From Proales similis (Eukaryota > Rotifera > Eurotatoria > Ploima > Proalidae): 64,000 nucleotides of DNA. Every line of letters begins with the position of its first letter. The stretch's first letter is position 1. The translations under genes were made by a program, and so were the position numbers. A model generated the notes under the pieces. The model searched no databases. It had not been told where the DNA came from and saw nothing but the letters and a program-made list of their open reading frames with translations. Location: positions 2,356,001 through 2,420,000 of the forward strand of contig JAGVRJ010000002.1 in assembly GCA_019059635.1 (NCBI GenBank). Reading direction: 5' to 3'. Below, piece after piece: positions 57,056-64,000 of the stretch.

Positions 57056-58729
57056 TTATTTTTTTGATCGTTTCTTCCACGGCAGCGCTTTCTCGTCCTG
57101 TTTCTTTTTCTGGATTCGAATCACTCTCTTGTGCTTTCGTTTGTACTCCTGGGCGTTTTAATCAAGTTCGAATAAAGAAGAATAAAATAAAAGCAAAAAA
57201 AATTGGAGGCAAAATTCTTCTTACGTCTATGAGGGCTTTCCTTCTTGTCAGCCAGTCTTTTCTTATTTGCCTCAAATCTTTCTCTTTTATGCAGAAGAAA
57301 CTCAACGCCTCGGCGATCTGCTTCTGTTTCCATTCGCTTTTGAATGGCAGAAAGCAAGGCGGTTCGTTTAGCGATGACTTGTCATATTTGGGTTTTTCGA
57401 TTTCCATCAGCGATTTCTTGCCGCTCAAGTTTTTGGAGTCGAGTTTGCCGTTTTTCTGGCTCTCGCTTTGCGCTTGATCGTCCTCCTCTTCTTCGCTCTC
57501 GTCAGAGAAGGTTTTAAATCGCTCTGTTTTCATAAGCTCTTTCATATAGTTAAACCGCTCGTTGTTTATTTTAGGCACTTCTTCAGCCGCGCCTTCATCT
57601 TCGTCGCTTGCTTCGTTGGTGAACTGAAACTTAAACACATCCCTTGACTCGAACAAGTCCTTGAGATTTGGATCAATCTGATAAAAGTGGCTATTATCTT
57701 CTGTGAATTGCACTTTAGATGGCTCGTCGTCGATGTCATCTTCATTCTTAGGCTTCGATGCTTCTTTTCTTTCCTCGTCCGAGCTGTCTTCTTTGGCAAT
57801 TTCAAGCGCTTTGTGCTCTTGCTTTGTCGGATCGTAGCGGACCACTTGGCTTATTTTTCTCTTCTTTTTCTCTTTGTCCAATTTAGGCTTTAATATTTGT
57901 TTGCCGGTAATTTGCTCCAGAATTTTCAACGATTCGAGGTTCTCTTTACGAATTTTCTTTTCAGTTATCTCTTCCTCCTCCTCCTCCTCCGATTGGCTGC
58001 TTGTGCCTTCTTCTGTTGTGTTTGTTCTTTTCACTTTCCTAGGTTCTTCCTTTTCACTGTCACTCGCTGCATCTTTGGCTTCATCATCATCGTCAAGTGC
58101 GAAGCGATCGTCAATTTTAAAACGTTCATCGTCGTTTGAGAATTTGGTTTTTAGTTTGATAAGCTTTTACGAATAAATAAGCATGAGCAGAACGTCGAAT
58201 GGAGAAAATAGGCCCGGAATCTCTAACAAACCTTATTTGCTTGCTTTTCATCTAAATTCAATCGGGCCTCGATCAGATCAATATGTTCGGCCTCGTCCTC
58301 ACTGTCTGATTCGATGAGTTTCTTTCTCTTTGTCGGCTCGATTTTCCCCTTTTTTTCTATTAAATGAATGAAGCAGGATAACAAATAACTTTTCTTCAAT
58401 CTATTCGAGGCTCACCTGACTTGGTCTTCCCGTTTGACTCTGACTTTTGCTCTTTCTTTGTCGAAGCTGCTTGAATCGGTTCGTAGTTGTCGTCGTCGTC
58501 GTCATCAAAGATAATTTTTTTCGCCTTGGGGGCCAATCCATTATCCTTTGTGCCGATAAACTTGAGTCAACTTCCTTCAAGATTTTAAGATTTCTTTTTA
58601 TTTCTCTACCAGATTGCCGAGTGCCTGCTTTTTGAGCTGCTGTTGCTTTTTATACTCCTCGGCCTTTTGCCATATTGACTCAAGCCGCTTCCGGTTAGAC
58701 TCTTCCGATTTGTTTTTCTGCATTCTCAT
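57056..58729 (-). CDS. NOL8: NOL8-like nucleolar protein, apparently without an RRM
   Basis: NOL8 is a nucleolar factor in ribosome production. About six exons encode a highly charged protein of around 480 residues. Recognisable family blocks, in order: KRLESIWQKAEEYKKQQQLK and QALGNL|DNGLAPKAKKIIFDDD (human: ALANLDG...IIF), LKTKFSNDDERFKIDDRFAL (human: LQSHFGTDDRFRMDSRFL), VVRYDPTKQEHKALE (human: IIHYDPTKQDHATYE), and a basic C-terminal helix DEYKRKHKRVIRIQKKK. Long E and D runs come from simple repeats. The start is taken at ATG 58729 (MRMQKNKSEE); the human protein instead has an N-terminal RRM and several hundred more residues. None is visible upstream. Stop at 57056-57058. Confidence 0.8.
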
Positions 58730-58749
58730 TCAAATTTTTCTCTGCTTCG

Positions 58750-59075
58750 CTATCCTTGAGTCCAGCCGCGATTCGGGGGCTCTTTCTTTTTGAAGTCAAA
58801 TGCATGCTGCAGTCTTTCGTTGGCTATGTACAATTCGCCGAACGGACAAAGTTAACTGGTCGTTTCACCTGGTCGTTATCTTGTTGACTATTTCACGCAA
58901 TTGAGGATTTTTAAGCTCAGAGAAAAAGGCCAAGGAAGAAAAGCATAAATAAAAAATGGAACAAATTCAAAAAGGTCCTAGAGGACTGAGAGATTGAGTG
59001 GAAACTTGACGAATTTCGACCTTTGACTTGGTCTGTGAATATTCGTATTCAAGCAGAGCAGCTTTTTTAAAGGTT
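58750..59075 (-). other. Possible small unidentified coding segment just upstream of NOL8
   Basis: On the NOL8 strand three coding-like pieces occur: AALLEYEYSQTKSKVEIRQ (about 59010-59075), LKNPQLREIVNKITT (58869-58915, AG acceptor and GTGAAA donor), and RLQHAFDFKKKEPPNRGWTQ (from an AG at 58813 to TAG at 58750-58752). The last two splice in frame. The stop lies about 20 nt before the NOL8 ATG. It may be a separate short gene co-transcribed with NOL8 or a relic of the NOL8 N-terminus. No family is assigned. Confidence 0.35.
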
Positions 59076-59355
59076 AAATGGATAGAAACAATTCAAAAGG
59101 ATGTTTTAAGTCCTACAACTCGGTAATGCACGAATCTAAGGCGAGCAGAAAGCGACAGACTGCCAAGACTCGCCAATGAATCGGACAAAACTTGCGACAG
59201 CGTTTGTTTGAGAGTATACGAGAAGAGAACGCGAGTTTTCATCATCGCTATTGTGTATGCATGCGGATATCGCTGTCCATTTTGATTTTTCAGATTTAAA
59301 GAAACCGCGGCTGTCTAAAATTTCAAGAGCGCTTCGCTTGATTCAAAATTGAAAG

Positions 59356-62300
59356 ATGGCTGACGAAGCGGCAAGATGGACTCAATACGAGTACAAAATG
59401 AATTCCAATTTGGTCCTGAACCCGAACAAGGACATCATAGACAGACGACCTCGAGATGAAGCCACAGGTGAGGTGCTTCCACTCAACGCCAAGGATTTGG
59501 CCTCATCAATGGGAGACCGCTACGAGCGATCGAGACCGAAGATGTTGGACGAGGAGAATCAGCCAAAGGCCAAGAAAATAAAAACCAGCGTCGACGACGA
59601 GTCTCGGTCCACTTTGAACAAGTACAAGGGAATTAGCGTGCTCTCCGAAGAGTTTGACGAGTCGTCCTCAATTCTCTACCGCCCCAAGACTCAAGAGTCG
59701 CGACAAACGTACGAGATCATTCTAAGCTTCATTTACGACTGCATTGGCGATCAGCCGCGTGATGTGCTGTGTGGAGCGGCCGATGAAATTCTCATCACCT
59801 TGAAGAACGATAAGCTCAAAGACAAAGAACGCAAGAGAGAAGTAGAGGCGCTGATGGGCTCGCTGAGCGACGAACGTTTTGCTCAATTGGTAAATTTGGG
59901 CAAGAAAATCACCGATTGGTCGTATGAAGCAGCAAACATGGCTGCGGACGGCGACCACGAGCCCGAAGAGGAAATAGACGAGAACATTGGCGTCAAGGTG
60001 ATGATCGGCGACGAGGACGAAGACGAGCAAGACGAACAAGACATGTACGAGCTAAACGAAGAAGAAGAAGAAGACGAAGCAGAACGAGAAATGACCAACG
60101 AAGAGCGGGTGATCCAAGCCAGGCAGTCGGAGGCTGAGAGCAGCAAGCCGAAAAGCGGCGCCACAGAGCTCGATCCGCACGACATAGACGCATTCTGGCT
60201 GCAGAGGAAACTGAGCAAAGCGTACGAGGATGCGACTGAGGCTCAGTCAAAAGTAAAGGAGATCATCGACATATTGCGAGAGGCCGAAGATGAAAGAGAA
60301 GTTGAAAATCGACTCGTCCTCCTGCTCGGCTACGACCAATTTGATTTGATTCGCTTGCTACGAGCCAATCGTCGAATGATTCTTTTCTGCCATTTGTTGG
60401 CGTCGGCTCAAAGCGAACAGGAGAAAGACCTGATCAAGGAGGAGATGCGAAACGATCAGCATTTGGCAGCGGTGTTGCATTCGCTCGAAGAAAACAAGCA
60501 AGAACGAGGCGCGAGCAAAAGCGAAGATAAAAATGCCGGGAAAATAGAAATAGGAAAGTTAGACGCCGGCTCGATTAAAACCGAATGGAACCCGGAGAAC
60601 CTGCTCAACTTGGAAGACCTGCAGTTCTCTCAAGGCGGTCACTTGATGGCCAACAAGAAGTGCCAACTGCCTGAAGGCTCTTTCAGACGCCAGAAAAAAG
60701 GCTACGAAGAGGTGCACGTGCCTGCGCACAAGCCTCGTCCGGTGGGCGACGACGAGCTTGTGCCGATCGAAAACCTGCCCCGTTATGCACAGCCCGCTTT
60801 CGAGGGCTTCAAATCGCTCAACCGAGTTCAGTCCAAAGTGCATGAGGCCGCTCTCTATTCGGACGAAAATCTGCTGATTTGCGCGCCGACTGGTGCCGGC
60901 AAGACAAACACGGCTCTGTTGTGCATGATGCGCGAGATCGGCAAACACGTCAATGAAAACGACGGACGCATCAACACCGACGAGTTCAAAATTATCTACA
61001 TTGCGCCGCTCAAATCACTTGTGCAGGAAATGGTCGGAAGCTTTGGCAAACGCCTGGCCAACTACAATCTCAAAGTGGCCGAGCTGACTGGCGACTCTCA
61101 GTTGAGTCGCGAGCAAATAAACGAAACGCAAATAATCGTTTGCACGCCCGAGAAATGGGACATTGTGACCAGAAAGACCGGCGAGCGAACTTTTACTCAA
61201 CTTGTTCGTTTGATAATCATTGACGAGATTCATTTGCTTCACGACGATCGAGGCCCAGTGCTCGAGTCGATTGTGAGCCGAACCTTGCGTTCAATCGAAG
61301 CCACGCAAGAAGATGTGCGCCTGGTCGGTCTGAGCGCAACTCTGCCCAACTACAAAGACGTTGCGCTCTTCCTCCGAGTGGATCTCGCCCGCGGCCTATT
61401 TCACTTTGACAACACCTATAGGCCAGTGCCGCTCGAGCAGCAGTTCATCGGCATCAGCGAAAAGAAGGCGGTCAAGCGCTTTCAGCTCATGAACGACATT
61501 GTCTACGAGAAAGTGATCGAGAACGCGGGCAAGTCTCAAGTTCTCGTGTTTGTTCATTCGCGCAAAGAAACGGGCAAGACCGCCCGCGCGCTCAAGGAAG
61601 CATGTCTCGAGCGTGAGACCATTTCTTCGCTGGTCAAGAGTGCAGCCAGCATGGAGATTCTTCGTAAAGAAGCCGAAGAGGCCAGCAACCTCGAGTTGAA
61701 AGAACTATTGCCGTACGGATTCGGCATTCACCACGCCGGAATGAATCGGGTTGATCGTACGCTTGTTGAGGACCTGTTCGCCGATCGTCACATACAAGTT
61801 CTGGTCTGCACGGCCACTCTTGCCTGGGGAGTGAACTTGCCCGCACACACGGTGATCATCAAAGGCACTCAGGTCTACAGCCCTGAGAAAGGCCGCTGGA
61901 TAGAGCTCGGCGCACTTGACGTTCTTCAGATGCTCGGAAGAGCTGGCCGTCCTCAGTACGATACCAAAGGCGTTGGTATCCTCATTACCAGTCACTCTGA
62001 GCTTCAATTCTATCTGAGTGTGTTGAATCAGCAGCTGCCCATCGAGAGCCAGTTCATAAGCAAATTGGTCGACAACTTGAATGCAGAGGTCGTTCTGGGA
62101 ACTGTCCAAAATGCGCAGGATGCAGTCGACTGGCTAAAGCGAACATATTTGTATGTGCGCATGCTGACTCAGCCAACACTGTACGGAGTGAGTCACGATG
62201 AGCGAAAGCAGGATCCGACCTTGAACAGACGGTGTCGAGACCTAATTCACACAGCCGCCGTCCAACTGGACAAGAGCAATTTGATCAGATATGACCGCAA

Positions 62301-64000
62301 ATCGGGCGTGTTCCAGCCCACCGAACTCGGACGCATCGCTTCGCACTACTATTGCACAAACGAGTCGATGCAGGTCTACAACATGCTGCTCAAGCCCAGT
62401 CTCAGCCAAATAGAGCTGTTCCGCTTGTTTTCTCTATCCTCCGAATTCAAGCATCTGGCCGTTCGTGAAGAAGAAAAACTCGAGCTGAGCAAACTTCTGG
62501 AAAGAGTTCCAGTCCCCATCAAAGAGAGCATGGAAGAGACGAGCGCCAAAGTGAACGTGCTCTTGCAAGCTTACATTTCACAGCTCAAGCTCGAAGGCTA
62601 TGCCCTCATGAGCGACATGGTGTTCATTACGCAGTCGGCCGGCCGACTGGTTCGCGCTCTGTACGAAATTGCGCTGCATCGCGGATGGGCGCAGCTCACC
62701 GACAAAACGCTCAGCCTGTGCAAAATGATTGAGAAACGAATGTGGCAGAGCATGTGTCCTTTGCGTCAGTTCAAACGCATTCCAGACGAGATCATAAAGA
62801 AAATAGAGAAGCGAAGCATTCCGTGGGAGCGATTCTACGACATGGAAGCGCACGAGATCGGCGAACTGGTGCGGGCGCCCAAGCTCGGCAAACTTGTTTA
62901 CAAGTACATTCATCAAATTCCAAAGCTCGAGCTCACTGCACACATATTGCCGATCACTCGTTCGACCCTAAGAGTGGAGCTGATCATTCAGCCCGACTTT
63001 GAATGGGACGAAAAGGTGCATGGCAATGCGCAGGCCTTTTGGGTTCTGGTCGAAGACGTCGACTCTGAGCTCATACTGCATCACGAATACTTTCTACTCA
63101 AATCAAAGTATGCACAAGATGAGCACTCGATCAAGTTCTATGTGCCAATATGTGAGCCTCTGCCTCCTCAGTACTTTATCCGGGTTGTGTCCGACCGGTG
63201 GATTGCGGCCGAATCTCAACTGCCTGTCTCTTTCAGACACTTGATTCTGCCCGACAAGTATGCGCCGCCCACCGAGCTGCTTGACTTGCAGCCACTGCCG
63301 GTCAGTGTCCTCAAAAATGAGACATGCGAATCGTTCTATCCGTTTGAGTATTTCAATCCCATTCAAACGCAAGTGTTCAACGCCTTTTACAACAGCGATG
63401 AGAACGTTTTACTCGGCGCACCCACCGGATCCGGTAAGCAGGTTTGCGCCGAGTTGGCTATTTGGCGGGCTCTGCAGCAGCATGGCGAGCAAAGTAAAAT
63501 TGTTTACGTGACGCCAAAGCGCGAGTTGTGTCAAATTTTGCAATCTGAACTTGAGCCCAAGCTGAACGCGATGGAGAAAAAGCTCGGCGTATTGAGCGGA
63601 GAGACGGCCACTGATCTCAAAGTGCTCGCTCGTTCTCATTTGATTATCTGCACTCCTGTCAACTGGGACATAATCTCTCGCCGATGGAAGCAGCGCAAGC
63701 ACGTTCAAAACGTAAAGCTCTTCATCGTCGACGAGCTTCATTTGATCGGCGGCGACGAAGGACCAGTTCTTGAGATAATTTGCTCTCGAATGCGTTACAT
63801 CAGCTCACAGCTCGAACGCAACATTCGAATAATTGCGCTGACCTCGTCGGTGGCAAATGCCAAAGACCTTGGCCAATGGCTCTTCTGCTCTTCTGTCTTC
63901 AACTTCCATCCGAATGTTCGGCCTCTTCCTCTCGAACTTCACATTCAAGGCTACAACACCACTCACAACGCCACTCGACTTTTGGCCATGTCCAAGCCCG
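59356..64000 (+). CDS. SNRNP200: SNRNP200/Brr2, U5 snRNP RNA helicase (3' end outside window)
   Basis: Brr2 unwinds U4/U6 to activate the spliceosome. The frame is open and intronless from ATG 59356 ([20 protein letters not shown]) to the right edge, about 1,548 of the usual 2,130 residues. The N-terminal plug region includes LILNP-like [20 protein letters not shown], an acidic run, and [20 protein letters not shown]. Cassette 1 has Walker [10 protein letters not shown] (about residue 511), the DEIH box [62 protein letters not shown] and [12 protein letters not shown], then Sec63. Cassette 2 has Walker [14 protein letters not shown], with Gln for the usual Thr, [11 protein letters not shown] and [10 protein letters not shown]. 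It ends within [20 protein letters not shown] at the window edge. Confidence 0.97.
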   Translation, partial: MADEAARWTQYEYKMNSNLVLNPNKDIIDRRPRDEATGEVLPLNAKDLASSMGDRYERSRPKMLDEENQPKAKKIKTSVDDESRSTLNKYKGISVLSEEFDESSSILYRPKTQESRQTYEIILSFIYDCIGDQPRDVLCGAADEILITLKNDKLKDKERKREVEALMGSLSDERFAQLVNLGKKITDWSYEAANMAADGDHEPEEEIDENIGVKVMIGDEDEDEQDEQDMYELNEEEEEDEAEREMTNEERVIQARQSEAESSKPKSGATELDPHDIDAFWLQRKLSKAYEDATEAQSKVKEIIDILREAEDEREVENRLVLLLGYDQFDLIRLLRANRRMILFCHLLASAQSEQEKDLIKEEMRNDQHLAAVLHSLEENKQERGASKSEDKNAGKIEIGKLDAGSIKTEWNPENLLNLEDLQFSQGGHLMANKKCQLPEGSFRRQKKGYEEVHVPAHKPRPVGDDELVPIENLPRYAQPAFEGFKSLNRVQSKVHEAALYSDENLLICAPTGAGKTNTALLCMMREIGKHVNENDGRINTDEFKIIYIAPLKSLVQEMVGSFGKRLANYNLKVAELTGDSQLSREQINETQIIVCTPEKWDIVTRKTGERTFTQLVRLIIIDEIHLLHDDRGPVLESIVSRTLRSIEATQEDVRLVGLSATLPNYKDVALFLRVDLARGLFHFDNTYRPVPLEQQFIGISEKKAVKRFQLMNDIVYEKVIENAGKSQVLVFVHSRKETGKTARALKEACLERETISSLVKSAASMEILRKEAEEASNLELKELLPYGFGIHHAGMNRVDRTLVEDLFADRHIQVLVCTATLAWGVNLPAHTVIIKGTQVYSPEKGRWIELGALDVLQMLGRAGRPQYDTKGVGILITSHSELQFYLSVLNQQLPIESQFISKLVDNLNAEVVLGTVQNAQDAVDWLKRTYLYVRMLTQPTLYGVSHDERKQDPTLNRRCRDLIHTAAVQLDKSNLIRYDRKSGVFQPTELGRIASHYYCTNESMQVYNMLLKPSLSQIELFRLFSLSSEFKHLAVREEEKLELSKLLERVPVPIKESMEETSAKVNVLLQAYISQLKLEGYALMSDMVFITQSAGRLVRALYEIALHRGWAQLTDKTLSLCKMIEKRMWQSMCPLRQFKRIPDEIIKKIEKRSIPWERFYDMEAHEIGELVRAPKLGKLVYKYIHQIPKLELTAHILPITRSTLRVELIIQPDFEWDEKVHGNAQAFWVLVEDVDSELILHHEYFLLKSKYAQDEHSIKFYVPICEPLPPQYFIRVVSDRWIAAESQLPVSFRHLILPDKYAPPTELLDLQPLPVSVLKNETCESFYPFEYFNPIQTQVFNAFYNSDENVLLGAPTGSGKQVCAELAIWRALQQHGEQSKIVYVTPKRELCQILQSELEPKLNAMEKKLGVLSGETATDLKVLARSHLIICTPVNWDIISRRWKQRKHVQNVKLFIVDELHLIGGDEGPVLEIICSRMRYISSQLERNIRIIALTSSVANAKDLGQWLFCSSVFNFHPNVRPLPLELHIQGYNTTHNATRLLAMSKP

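Noticed and set aside
59722-63741. Series of minus-strand frames opposite SNRNP200
   Set aside because: They are antisense shadows of strongly conserved helicase coding sequence.

Overview
The window is nuclear DNA of a compact-genome invertebrate animal. Genes are split by many short GT-AG introns (mostly about 45-75 nt), the standard code is used, AATAAA signals sit just after stop codons, and gene ends lie 100-300 bp apart. The gene set is bilaterian: the NALCN-channel subunit UNC79, the ciliary polarity effector FUZ, peptide-receptor GPCRs, TRAP1, SAMM50 and the spliceosomal helicase SNRNP200. Two type II membrane proteins (38.5-39.8 kb and 42.3-43.2 kb) belong to families I associate with lophotrochozoans, so a miniaturised annelid-like or similar compact lophotrochozoan is my guess. 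The species cannot be fixed from the sequence.

Layout, left to right. 0-0.7 kb: unassigned fragments at the edge. 0.7-6 kb: NAA40 (-), two PLAC8 paralogues (+) with an MIT-like gene (-) between them, and MRPL15 (-). 6.7-14.7 kb: CEPT1-type phosphotransferase (+), a small membrane protein (+), TRAP1 (+) and an SLC35G1-like transporter (-). 15.1-21.4 kb: SAMM50 (+), then an unusual 172-bp tandem array with a second copy of the SAMM50 last exon, then FUZ (-) and a shortened NXF-type mRNA export factor (-). 22-25.3 kb: two secreted-protein genes (+) and a zinc-knuckle SR splicing factor (-). 25.6-35.1 kb: UNC79 (-). 35.1-38.5 kb: a gene-poor gap. 38.5-43.2 kb: glycosyltransferase-like protein (-), a 78-residue membrane protein (+), USP30 (-) and an FkbM-like methyltransferase-type protein (-). 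43.6-46 kb: two more SR factors, head to head. 46.5-58.7 kb: a single-pass membrane protein, two related GPCRs, an SLC7 amino-acid transporter and NOL8, all on the minus strand. 59.4 kb to the right edge: SNRNP200 (+), cut by the window end.

Themes. Mitochondrial functions recur (MRPL15, TRAP1, SAMM50, USP30), as do RNA processing and export (three SR factors, NXF, NOL8, SNRNP200). There is no sign of operonic logic for most neighbours, although the region just upstream of NOL8 may hold a second short gene on the same strand about 20 nt away. The most unusual structure is the SAMM50/FUZ junction, where a copied terminal exon, a 172-bp array and the 3' end of FUZ are interlocked.
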